From contig OENT01000702.1 in the NCBI GenBank assembly GCA_900239685.1, forward strand, positions 19,800-83,799: a stretch of 64,000 nt of DNA, in the 5' to 3' direction. Shown here in pieces: positions 32,507 to 44,487 of this stretch. The stretch is from Rotaria macrura. Its lineage: Eukaryota; Rotifera; Eurotatoria; Philodinida; Philodinidae. The notes under the pieces are model-generated. The model did not search any database and was not told where the DNA came from. It worked only from the letters and a program-made list of their open reading frames with translations. A program made the translations under genes and the position numbers. The first letter of the stretch is position 1; each line of letters begins with the position of its first letter.

Positions 32507-35500
32507 CCTTTTCTTTTCTACTGATTGTCTTCTTTCTTTCATCTGTACATATTAATATACAACAGTAATGATAATATAATCCTTGAACAATACGCAATAG
32601 TCCAAGTAAAAAGAAGCATTATTGTGACATCTGTTCGGCTTCTTCTATTGTGCATCGCAATTTTAATTTTAAAAAGGACATTTTTGAGGGACGTTGGATT
32701 AAAGAAAGAGTATCACTGTTTTACTTTCAGGTTAATGATGATAAAAGGAAAGAGACATTGTATCTCTGTTTGAGATTAGATTAAAATAATCAATTGAAAG
32801 TGAAACTAATAATGACAGAACAAAAGACAGAGCAGTTATGTAAAGTTGTATTTAAATAGCCTTCAACTTCAAAATCTTTCGATGTCATATGTTAACTGCA
32901 TATAACTACTACGATGTAGATTTATAAAGAATCAATCGAGATTTAACAATTCGTACATATGAAATATTAATAAATATATGTATTTAGTCAGAAAGAAAAA
33001 GAATCTTAGGAAGTTGTTCAAAACATGATTGTTTTACAAGAGTCTTTTATCAAGTATGAACAAAGTGGAGTTTTTTCAACTATTTTCTATTCGATAAAGT
33101 TAAGTGAAAAGAATGTTTTGTTGGAAAGTCAACAATCTTGCAATCGAAGGTTTCGTAATCTAACTAAAAAGTTTTGATTTTGTTTTAATCAAATAAGACG
33201 CTACACTGTCAAATTTAAAAATAAAACTTAGACGTATGTACTATTTATCACATGTACGTATCCATGGATTCCAATTTAAAGATATATATACTATTCTTTG
33301 TAGATCTGGATTTGATATTTTCATTAGAATCTTCTTTTGAGAATCAAATATCAGTAAAAATACAGTACGAGAGAGAAAAAGAACATATGATACTATCATT
33401 TTTCGTTATAGCTTGTATCACTGGTAAAATTCTAACTTTCATTCGAGATGTCTTTTTCTGTATTGTTCATCATGTTTCTTTTTCGATACAAACGAAGCAG
33501 TTGTAGGTAGTCACGATCGAAAGCAAAATAGATATCGTACTATAAATATTGCTTCGTAGACACATGACATACACTGTGAATGACTTTTTATAGCTCAACG
33601 TACATATTTCATTTAATATACCATAGATTCACATTAGGAAGCTACTAATGTTGTAGCTAACTTATCCTGTACATGTACAAGTTTTCTCAGTTACAATACC
33701 TTGGCTTTCATTGTTTAATCATGTGTAGAAAATTATCGAGCTACTTTTCTATTACATGTACATCAAACACTTACCATTCTTATTGACAGCAGAGTATGAC
33801 AAGTAAAGTTGATGGCGAAATACCTTATAGTTCGATAGAAATATGACCGATTATATATAAAAGCGGCAGAGCTCAATTTATTTTTTTTCTTCTTTTTTTT
33901 TTCGTTTCACGTCGTGCTGTTTGTCGATTGTTGAGTAATGAACAAAGCTTAGAAAAGAAGAAGGACTAGCACATCTGCATCATCGTCATCTCACTTTTCC
34001 GCCTTGTATTGCCTTGTAATAAGGAATTAGTGCGTGTATGATGATACGCTACTGTTTTACAACAGTCATGAACAACAGCAATCAGTGGCGACTGTAATAG
34101 ATAGATATGTGTACATAATGCATACAAGCAGATTATACAACGAAGAGGACAAAGGAAGGAAAAAACGAATAGGAATAAGTGTTGATGAAATAGGGATTAT
34201 AAGAAGTATTAGAAAAAAAAATGAAATCATGTTCTCACGCAGATTTTTTCCTTCGATCATTTGAACTGAACTCAAATTTCCCATCCTAGCTCTTGCAAAT
34301 GTCCATCGTTCAACATTATGCAATATAAAATACAATAGAATACTCGGATTTATACATATATGTGACTTGGTTTACTTTAAAAGACTTACATTCATCATAT
34401 TGATATGTAGAATATCGGGCAAGGTCGTCGCTTGTTGTGTGTAGATAAAAAATATTTTATGCCTATATATTGGTTTCTATATGTCATACAACGACTCGAA
34501 AACTATTACTGATTCTTTCAGCAAGATAATTTAGATAGGTTTGTTTTTAGGTTAAAATATCTGTCTACAAACTATCAATGAATACAGTAGATGTAGCAAA
34601 AACGCCGATGAGCTATTTTTGGACGCCAATGTATACAATCCAATTCATTATGACAGCTGTTTTTTTCGAAAACTTATTTTCTTACTGAAGATAGTAGATA
34701 GCTTGTCTACAGTGACGAAAAGAAATATTATTATCTGTAAGTTTCTCAAGTGATAATTACAAAAGAAAAAATTTCTCGAATAGTTTCATCGTACTAATTG
34801 ATTTTCAAGCAAAAGGTTTTGCAGTTTCTTTATGAATATTTACTGATACCCATACATCAACAATAAGTATCGAGGAAAAATTCATGATGTGGTTGTAAAC
34901 ATTTATTAGGGAACGTCGGTGCCTGATATTCTATAATTAAGTTCGTCGTTCCTGATGTTCCCTTCAATCATATTTCGAAATTTATGTAAGGAAAAAAACA
35001 CTCATTAGTATCTGTTCTGAAGAGTTCTTACATAAAAAAATGGCAGATTTTCAAGCAGAGTATCGATTACTCTATATGCGTACGGATAAAAAAGAAACAT
35101 AGGACAACCTATTCGATCAATCTCTTATCATAGAAACAATTTTCATACGTAAAAAGAAAAGAGTGAAACAAAAACCATGTATGATTCAATCAAGATGATT
35201 CTCTTCGAATAATCCATTGCATAAATATTGAATATGAAATGACTTTTTAATTAGGAACTCTAAATTGAATTATCTTCTCTATTTCTCTTTTTATGATTAC
35301 ATGTAAATATGACGAAATCCATTCTTTAGAATTCATTTGTCTGTTTGTTTTCTTTTACTGTTTTTCTACATAAATCAAAATCATATTACAAAGAGCGAGG
35401 GACAGAAAACAATAACAAAACCGTCCTTATTCAGATAGATCATTTTTTATTACCAAATATAAGATATCCTTTCACTCGGCAATAAATCAACTGTATGTTG

Positions 35501-35953
35501 TTGTTAAAGGGAAAATTAAGAAAACAAAAAATTAAATATATTAAACAAAAAAATTGAAACTAGTAATATTGTTGATGAGCAATCAATATATTTTCTATAC
35601 AAATCTCTTTTTTTGCTCGTCAAACACACATACAAATATATGTATATATATATATACATAGAAAGAGAAGGAGAGAGATAGATAGAGATAGATAGATAAG
35701 CCTATGTGATCCTGAATCATTATCCTTTTCTTTTTGTTGCATTTGTATGTCGTGATTACCAGAGAAAAAGAAAACAAGACAAGATAGATAGATAAAAGAT
35801 AAGAAAGAGTAAGCGTTATTATACACGAAGGAAAGAAAGAAGAAAAAAAGAACAGATGCTTTATCTCAAGGAAGACTTCAATAATCGGATCACATGGTCT
35901 TTTGGTTTTTGTGTTTATGCTTTCGATTTGATAAAAAAAAAATTTTCTAAAAT
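32274..35953. other. Gene-free spacer upstream of the EGF gene
   Basis: It holds the presumed promoter of the EGF gene at its left end. Low-complexity tracts: (AT)n at 32281-32295, (CT)n at about 32469-32513, poly-T near 33880-33902, and (AT)n with (GATA)n at about 35640-35700. Open frames here are short and unsupported. Confidence 0.45.
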
Positions 35954-37498
35954 TTAAATACGTTCAACAATATCGTTTAATGTTTTGTCAAAAGTTTGTG
36001 CACATATTTGATATTCATGTGAATGATGTGGATGTTTAACAGCAAGTAGTGGCGAATGGGACTTAACAGCTATGCGGGATACAATATTCGACTCGTTTCC
36101 AATATGCATAACATATTGACGCATGAATTCTTCGAATGTTTGTATTTGATATTGTTGCTGTGGGGAACTATTTAAATTATTTATATGATTGTGATGATGA
36201 CTTGTCGATGATGGCGTTACTGGTGTGGAGAGTGAATGGCGTTGTTCATGGATTAGTGATGGCGTTAAGGATATTGATGATAAACGTGGTGTATTCGATG
36301 AGGATCTTTCATTCGTAGGCGATATATTTGTCAATGATGATGATGTACGTATTTCAAATGCATCACGATGTTTCGTAAAGGTATCATAAACAAAACGCCA
36401 ACATTTATCGATTTCTTCTGTTGTTGGAACATTACCACCGATACCTATTTTGGTGTCTTTATTTGGCGATGCTACTTTACATAAAATTAAATGTATTTTA
36501 GGTAATTTAACACCATTTTCATCAGCTCGATAATAGAAACTATAGTGACGGTAATAATAATAAATACTGGACGGTTGGGAAAAGCCATAAAGAAGACTAA
36601 CAAAAATTAAGATTAGTATTATTTTAAGTAAAGTAGATTTTTCTTATGCTTCCTTTACAATACCTAAAAAGATATTCAAAACCATTTCGATGTAGATGAT
36701 CTTCACTAACAGGTAAAATAAGACGATCAGCAGCAGTTAATGCTATCTCAGTACATATACTAAACGAAGAATTTGTATCAATAAATGTCATTAATTTAAT
36801 TCCACGTCGTTCGCCTATTTTATGTACAAATGCACGTAAACTTTGTGTTATTGTACGCCATGGATTCGAATAGGGAGTTATTGTATGTGAACTACGTTTT
36901 AAGTCCATAGCTTTTCCTAGTAATTCAAGGGATGTATCACCACATAAAAGATAGACCTATGTTAAAAAAAAACGAAAAAAAGTTATTTTTTTCTCTTTTC
37001 TTAAACGACAAAAAAAGTGAAATATTCATTAAATTTTTTACATTTCGAGGTAATTGATTGTTAAATTTGGATACGTTGAATAAAAATGTGCGAGGATCGA
37101 CATTATTCGGTAGACCTACTGATGTATATATATCGAGATAACCTGATATCGTTCTTGGTATACGTTGCTGTCCATCAAGTATCATTGGATCTTTTTTAAG
37201 TGAACCTATTTGTGAAACATAATCACGTCCATCTTCATCATCGCCTAATTAAATAATAGAACAAATTATCATAGACTACTATTCCTTATTAAGAAAATTA
37301 ATTTAATTTTCATTTATATTTCTTTAACATCTTACCAAGAAAAGCATGACTAAGATCAGCTTGAGGACACATGTCAACAACAAGAACAGTTTTATCTGGA
37401 TTTCTATATGCATATTTGATGGCTAAATGATAAGTTAAATTTGTTTTACCCGAACCACCACGATTATTCCACACCACATAACTTCCCTCCAATGGCAT
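35954..37498 (-). CDS. ParA/Soj-like P-loop ATPase, probably horizontally acquired
   Basis: A SIMIBI-class ATPase resembling bacterial ParA/Soj/CobQ partition proteins; the role in an animal is unknown. Four exons, 37336-37498, 37042-37244, 36664-36956 and 35954-36596, join in phase to 1302 bases, 433 residues. Deviant Walker A at residues 11-20 (NNRGGSGKTN). The usual signature lysine of KGGxGK is Arg13, while Lys18 and Thr19 are present. Walker A' follows (VDMCPQADLS, Asp42). A switch-II-like FIDTNSSFS is in exon 3, followed by ADRLILPVSEDHLHRNG, matching the ParA ADxVLIPV segment. The C-terminal third is a Ser/His/Asn-rich insertion ending QTFEEFMRQYV...QTFDKTLNDI. The start matches the typical position six residues before the P-loop strand. 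Three short introns of animal type show it is a resident nuclear gene and not contamination. Alternative: a eukaryotic paralogue of the NBP35/GET3 class, less likely given the ParA-style spacing. Confidence 0.82.
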
Positions 37499-40400
37499 TT
37501 TCTAAACGCATAAATGAGTATGTAAACACATGGAAAATATATTGTTAATGGATATATTTTGCTTTTCATAAAAGAAACCACACGTATATACATGTATATA
37601 TATATATGTTTGTGTTTGAGTGTGTAGACACACGCATCTACACATATAACATATAACATATATATGTATATATAAATACACATGTTTAAATGTATTCTAA
37701 ATCGAAGTACTCAAAACAAAATTGTAAAAAAAAGAAAAAACACACAGGGTATGCCTTTCAGAAAGTATTATTTTTTGTTCCTATATTTTTGTATGTGCCG
37801 TTAAACAATCTTTTTATTGCACAAGTTTAGTTGTCATACAATGTATGCATCGCTGTCTGTCGTGTCATCGAAATGACATAGATGGAACGACAGACAGTCG
37901 TATCCATAAATGAATCGTTAATATGCATTATCGTCATCATTTTCACATAAAGAAACTATTACTACGATTAATACAACTGTTATTACTACTGTTACTATAT
38001 AACCGGAGCTCAATCATATCTCTAATCAATAAATATATAGATTAATCAAAAATAAACAGAACCGCAAACCTTGCCCGTTGGGGACGGAACAGTTACAGTG
38101 GCTACTGAGGCAGTTGTTGTTTTTGATGAGGTTGTACTTGTCATCTTGTATGCAGTAATAATATTACTGGACGTAAACACAGTAAATAGAAGACGATGGT
38201 CGTCCGACCACCGCTTTGTCGTCACTTGTTATAAAGTTATGGTTGCAGACGACAGGTTGACAAAAAGTTGAAGAAACAGTTGCTTTAATTAACTATTTGT
38301 ACAACAAGACACGATCGGCACTGTGCGCGCAGCATCAACAGTGACATAGAGAAAAGCCTAGAGTCTTCTTCTCCATTTTCTCTTTCAAACAATCGTGAAA
38401 GCTAAGCGACAACGAAGTCTTTATCGGCTGCCGTTTAGAAGCAAATAGAAAGAGAAGAATAAGAAAAAAAAAGAATCAAGCGAAGCAGTCGATTGTCTTT
38501 CACTCTGTCCTCTCATTTCTTTCCTCGTTCCGTTCTGTCATTGCTAGCAGCAACAAAATGGGAAAACCTGAAACTAGTCTTTCTCGTGTATTCTTCTCTT
38601 AATGACTTTTCGTTCTTTCAACATATTTGTATGTGCATATTATGTGTCTTTGTATGCTAGACATTTCTAGCCATATTTGCATTTAGTACATTTAAAAGAA
38701 GACATTGTAACACTTATCCCTACTTTTTTTCGTGTCTAAGTAGAGAAACTCTACAAAATATGCACATTTGTCGTATGCATTTATTGAGCATAACTATATC
38801 TATGCGTGAATTTCTTTCTTAACTCCGATCGATCAGTTCGACATGTAGAGAAATAGAAATATTTCCTATTCTCCTTATACGACTTCCTTCTTCGTCTTTT
38901 TTTTATTTAAAATAAGAAAAAAACCGGAGTGAATACAAGAAAGGCCGAGATAGATTCAATTGATCGCTTTTCGCTTTCTCACATATGCATTCATTCGCTT
39001 CAAAAGTGCACTTCAATTTCTGATTAATACTTGGTTCATTTATTCAGCTTCATTGCAACCATTAAAAAAAAGATTTTTATAAACAATAGAACAGAAGAAA
39101 TATATATCTAAATAAATATTTCTATCAATCGGCTCTGTCTATTCTAATTAGAAAAAGAATGAGGAAATAATATGAGACTTGAAAAGAAAAATCTCATTAA
39201 TTTAACGATCATTTTGAAAATGTAAGATATATTCTAAGTGTGCGGAAGTTCATCTACAGTGAGAAACAATACATATATATATATATATAGTTTTTTTTGA
39301 ATTCTTCGATTTCTTTTTTTTCTAATATAAATGACATATAGATATACTGGTTGTAAAATTTCCCTTTTTCTCCTTTTGAAAAAGAAAAATCCCCGAAACA
39401 GCGTCTCGTGTCTAAGAACGTCTGTCATTCACAGTCAATTTCAACATTTTCTTTTCTCGTTACTAGTCATCATCATTATCATCATCCATGAAGAATAATT
39501 GGATTAACTATTTTCATCAATCCAATGAAAGGGATAGAAAGTGATCTATGCATATATATATATATATATATATATATTTAGTCAAGACTAATGCATACAA
39601 TCTTTGGATGACAGAACTTGTTAGTTTCATCTAATCCAAAAGTAAAAGGAGAAAGCTTATGGGCTAAGCATACCATACAATTATTATAAGGATAGTTGAC
39701 GATTTCCGGATGAGGTTGAGCATATATCTCGTCTTTCTATCATGAAAACGAAATGACAATACTAAAAGAAAACCTAGACTAGTCTATATGTTAGGTAGTG
39801 ATACATGCAACAAGAAGGAAAACTACACATTGAAATTAATGATGACATGACAAAAAAGTATTGCCAAGATTAACTTTGTGTGCATTCTATGACGTGAGAA
39901 AGAGATGTTGTATCGTGCATTAATTTAAAAAGAAAAAAAACAAGAAGAATATAGAATGAGCTACTCGACCAAGCATAAACTTCCAATGTAATTTAGTCAC
40001 ATGTCGAACAGGTGGGAAACCACAAAATTCTGAAAAAAAATAATATTTGAACTTTCAAGGTATATGACATTTTCTGCAGCCCTAATTGCATTGAAGGCAT
40101 ACATCGATGAACTTTTCAGAGAGAACGGCAGATATATGAGGGTGTTTTTTTTTGTTTCTTTATTATGCAGACCTTTTAAATAAACAATCAAGCTTCATGT
40201 AGATGTCTCATACCTGTTGCTAAACGTATTCGTTGATGTCGCGAGCGTAGCATGTATCGTGCGTATTGCTCGGTTTATATGGTCGTCTCGTCAATAGTCG
40301 TTAATACGACGACGATCCGTTAAAGACAACTGATAACCATGTCCATACTTCCGCCTTCGTTGAAGATCTCGAGTTTCCGTTAATAATAGTGTAAAAATCA

Positions 40401-42750
40401 TCTCCAAATATAGAATTATAGGCTACATCATGATATGTAGAAAAAGAATGTAAAACAAAACGATAAATAATCTTGCTTTTGTTCTAACTTTCCCACCTTT
40501 CTTACTGTAGAAAACAAATAGTATGATGATGCATTGACACAAACAATTAATAACTATGCAATAACGACAACAAGATAAAAAAATAGAAGATAGAAAAGAG
40601 CAGCGAACTGGAGGACAATCAGAGTCAAACGCAACACCAACAGCGGTATTTTCCTTCTCTTTCACGTTCCTAGCTGTTTGCATCGACAACGACAACAGCA
40701 GAAACGAGCAGATCCGCTCTTGCCTTGCAGTTATCCCTCTCTCTCTCTCTTGCGTTGCCTCTTTCTCTGTGTCTATCTCGTGCCTTCTCATTCTTTAATT
40801 CACATCACGCACACACATACACTCACATGCACACATCGAAGATTGTAATGTTGGTTGGCTGTTTGGTTGGCTGCCTCTTGTATATATGATCGGATGAAAT
40901 GGTGTGCCCTAACGGCGTTGTTGTTGAGACAAAGACTTACGGCTCGTGCAAAAGAAAAGAGAGTTACTGCAAAAGAATAAGCAGAAGAAGCCGAGGAACA
41001 AGAAGGAGAATGAAAAGAAGAATAAGAGGAAGAGAACGACAACCGTCGACGAAACGCTCAAATCCACGGAGACAGAAGTTTAAAAAACGGTGTGCATTTG
41101 TGAATGCATGTGATAGCACATAGTTCTACTGACGGATTGCTTGATAGAACAGAGGAACAGAGAAAAAGGCAGAAGTCCAAACGCAATACAAAACGAACAG
41201 ATGTAAACTGGTGACAAATGAAGTTGATGTCGAAGATGATAATATGTTTATTTTTAGAAATATGTTGTAGAGGTCGTTCGACAGAACGAGGTTTTTTCTG
41301 TTTACATATTGTTTATCTCTCTCACACATTTCCTATCTGTTGTTGTCTTGCTCTGTGATGCATGTTCTTTACAATAACAAATACTATCACTTTTTTTTAT
41401 CATCTAACATTCGTATAATCATTATTGCATTTATTCTTTTCATTTTCATTTTCATGTTTTTCCTTTGATTTGATTTCATCATCGACAGATTTTAGGAATC
41501 AATCAAAACTGTATATATTTATATATTTAAATGAAAGAGAATTTGTATCTGTGTATTTGAGCAACAAATAAAACAAATAACAAGTTCCATATAGACTCGT
41601 TTCTGTCACGTCACACACATAAAACCAGAGAAGTGCGCGCACATCCAAGATAGATAAAATATGCACGTCATCATTCTCGTCGTTACATCTTGAAAAAGCG
41701 CACTAGTTACATGCGAAATGGCTTCAGGGTACTAAGAAGACTGTAGATATATATATTATACATATATATATATATATATAAATACATTTGAGAGCGAATA
41801 GAGAAAAAAACGAGATAGAAACAATAACTCGATATGCATAAATCATACTAGAATAACAACCGAACAGGTCCACATGAAACAAACAGATAGCAAGAAAGCT
41901 TCAATTACCACATTTGCATACATCATTTACTTGCTACCACTGTTTAATGCCAGTATATATAGATATATGTGTGTGTGTGTGCAAGCGTGTGTATGCACTC
42001 ATCTCAAGACCTCTCAATAGAATCATCAATCAATGAACATCTTCGTTATTGGCATAGTCAGAAAAATAGAAAGTCTAGCAATACAAAAAACCATGTAGCT
42101 GTAGAAGGGAGGGAAAATAGAATTGTAGTCAAGAAAAGTATGCCTAACTAGTGAACGGAAACAACTGTCAATAACGTGATACAAAGTCTAGTAAATTGTT
42201 ACGAAATAATTATGATTTGTTCAAAGATAAGGCGTATAAATGAATTAATGCGTAACACAAACGAGTCTGTGAATGGATATATATATAAATTAGTACTTAT
42301 ACTGCAAAATCGCGCGAAATTAGCTCAATTGCATTCATTAAAAATACCAAAATGTAATTTTTAGCAATATGTTAATAAATCATGTGCTCGTTGACAATCT
42401 TTCGCTCTTAGCTGGTCGGCTACAACAGAAAAAAAAACAGATTCATCAATGCACGACAACGATGCCAGTAATAGTGGTAGTAGTTTCCGGCTCATCGTTA
42501 ATAACGCAATTATGATCTTAAAAAAGACTTTGATTTCATCATTGAGCACGTTCTCAACTTCACTAATATTGCACGTTGAACGAATAATTTTTAGTGCGTA
42601 GGCTGATATAAAGATAGAAGAAAAAAAATCTCGATTCCGTGTAGAGTAGAGTTGTTGTTATTTTTACAACTAACAGATATTTATTTATGATGTTGCATTC
42701 ATAAAAACATTCATTTTCATTATTTTTAGTTTTCCATTTTTGTTTTTGAT
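37499..42750. other. 5.2-kb gene-free spacer with microsatellites
   Basis: Contains (AT)n tracts at about 39271-39288, 39555-39580 and 41763-41780, (CT)n at 40736-40750, and CA/TG-rich stretches near 40800-40835 and 41967-41981. Open frames are under 125 codons, low-complexity and without motifs. No gene or transposon end recognised. Confidence 0.45.
37845..37902. other. Compound hairpin upstream of the ParA-like gene
   Basis: An 11-base inverted repeat (CTGTCTGTCGT ... ACGACAGACAG, 37852-37862 and 37887-37897) encloses a second stem, TGTCAT-CGAA-ATGACA. This gives a nested stem about 350 bases before the ParA-like start codon. Function unknown; it may be a UTR structure or a small relic. 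Confidence 0.4.
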
Positions 42751-44487
42751 CTACACTGTGTATGTATACGTAAATCTTCCATTTGGTGCGGAATCTCCTT
42801 TGTCAATAAAATTGAGCGGATCAGATGTATATAAAACATCTGCTGACAACCATTTAAATTGCAAATTGATTCTTGTATTATTAATATTTAGTGATTGATA
42901 GGAAAGAGCGAAATGTAATTCATTATAACCACTATTTCCGATAGTTATTGTTTGTTGACATTGCCAATGATCGGTATTATTAATATTTTTCTGTAGTTGC
43001 TCTTGGCCTAAATCAACCAAATAATCAAAACCAAGCCAGCCTGTTGTATAATTATTGTCTGTATTCAAAAGTAACCAATTAAGTTTATTGTCTTCTATCC
43101 ATTGTCCATTAGAACGTAGATAAAAATATAAACTTATACCATCACGTGCTACTTGCATTCTTTCTAAATCATTTCGTTGACTATAGTCCATAAGTTGCCC
43201 ACCTTGATCACCATAACGTGAATGATTACGAGATGGAATATCGAATAAATCATCGAAATAGTAGGGTGTAACATTATTCCATTGCGTAAAATCTTGATTA
43301 ATAACAATGGTTTTTGGTTTCGATGGTATTTCTGGTTTTGTCATGCCTTTGAAACGGCGAATATAACTAACAAGTTGATAATAATAATTATCTCCATGTC
43401 CACTAGTCATTGGTTCAATGTCACGTGAATATTCTTGAATGAATTCATCGACAAAATACGTTGTACCTATTGGCCATTGTTTACCAATAAATGAATTTCG
43501 CGCACTTGTTTGAATGAATCGTTGAGCAATCCATTCATTCCATCCAGTAACAAATATAAATGATGGATCAATGCTCAGTGCATGTTTCCATTGTTGAGAA
43601 AAATATGTGCCTATCATGGGATTAATTTGATCAGGTTCATGCTGTGTTGGACCGTCAAATGAACGACCAATGTTCATCACAGGATGACCAGCGACTGTAA
43701 CACATGTTTGCTCAAGTTGTCCAGTTCCATTATAGCCACTTCCTTGTGGATAATTATCAATCCACGGCCATTTATTACGACCATCACCATACCATTGTTG
43801 ATCTTTCGTCCATGCCCATGATTCACGTATAGTAAAAAAATTTAACAAATCCGACGGAAATCCATCTGGATTGGCAAATATAAGCGGTTTACCATTCCAA
43901 ACAAACCATAAATCTCTATAGAGATTTTTGCTGTATAAATTTTCGTATAATTTTCTAACTGTTTGTTGACTCGATGACCATGTTATAAAACAAAATTTTG
44001 GTGTACGCATTAGTCGTGATCTCATATCCGTATAGATATCGGCGATTTTCGACCAAATATTATCGTATGTGAATGCATTTGTTGCATCGAGAATTAACGT
44101 ATCAACACCAGCATCAGCTAACATTTGTGCATGTTTTCTTATAACGAAATCATCATCCATCAAATAATAATTTAAATATGGTTGGCCCCAATGATGAAAT
44201 TCATATAGTGGGCCCCATGTAGCATTTATTAGATTTCCTCCAGATGCAGCCAAAATTTCTGTTACATCGTATGGACCTCTTTTGAAACCAGCTTCATTTT
44301 CTGCCCAAAGAAAATAGAATATGCCAATGAATTTATTTGGTCTTATATCTCCGACTTGATCGTATGTAGGCAATACGCGACCTAAACCATCGCATGCTGC
44401 CCATGTATCTGGTTTCGTTATAAACGATGGATCCGCAATAAGAACATTGATCCATGAGAAAATGAATGCGAATACAACATACAACAT
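42751..44487 (-). CDS. Secreted GH99/GH71-like (alpha/beta)8 protein, intronless
   Basis: 578 residues in one exon. Residues 1-18 form a signal peptide, so export is inferred. The N-terminal part (about 45-380) looks like a GH99/GH71-related barrel. It has GIFYFLWAENE at 55-65, ATWGPLYEFHHWGQP at 89-103, the strand and turn DAGVDTLILDATNAFTY at 125-141, KFCFITWSS, WPWIDNYPQ at 240-248, and FVTGWNEWIAQRF at 312-324. Acidic residues in the last motif are candidates for catalysis. In related families such barrels cleave or build mannan or other glycan links; the substrate here is not known. The C-terminal part (about 390-578) looks like a beta-sandwich. An intronless gene of this type in an otherwise intron-rich region suggests gain from bacteria or fungi. 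The start Met is preceded in frame by TGA and TAA codons. Confidence 0.72.
   Translation of the reverse strand: MLYVVFAFIFSWINVLIADPSFITKPDTWAACDGLGRVLPTYDQVGDIRPNKFIGIFYFLWAENEAGFKRGPYDVTEILAASGGNLINATWGPLYEFHHWGQPYLNYYLMDDDFVIRKHAQMLADAGVDTLILDATNAFTYDNIWSKIADIYTDMRSRLMRTPKFCFITWSSSQQTVRKLYENLYSKNLYRDLWFVWNGKPLIFANPDGFPSDLLNFFTIRESWAWTKDQQWYGDGRNKWPWIDNYPQGSGYNGTGQLEQTCVTVAGHPVMNIGRSFDGPTQHEPDQINPMIGTYFSQQWKHALSIDPSFIFVTGWNEWIAQRFIQTSARNSFIGKQWPIGTTYFVDEFIQEYSRDIEPMTSGHGDNYYYQLVSYIRRFKGMTKPEIPSKPKTIVINQDFTQWNNVTPYYFDDLFDIPSRNHSRYGDQGGQLMDYSQRNDLERMQVARDGISLYFYLRSNGQWIEDNKLNWLLLNTDNNYTTGWLGFDYLVDLGQEQLQKNINNTDHWQCQQTITIGNSGYNELHFALSYQSLNINNTRINLQFKWLSADVLYTSDPLNFIDKGDSAPNGRFTYTYTV

Noticed and set aside
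32383-32568. Open frame with Ser-Leu repeats
   Set aside because: Produced by the (CT)n microsatellite; not a protein gene.
40423-41123. Overlapping open frames rich in Arg/Glu/Ser on both strands
   Set aside because: Their composition follows CT/GA-rich low-complexity DNA; no domain or intron structure.
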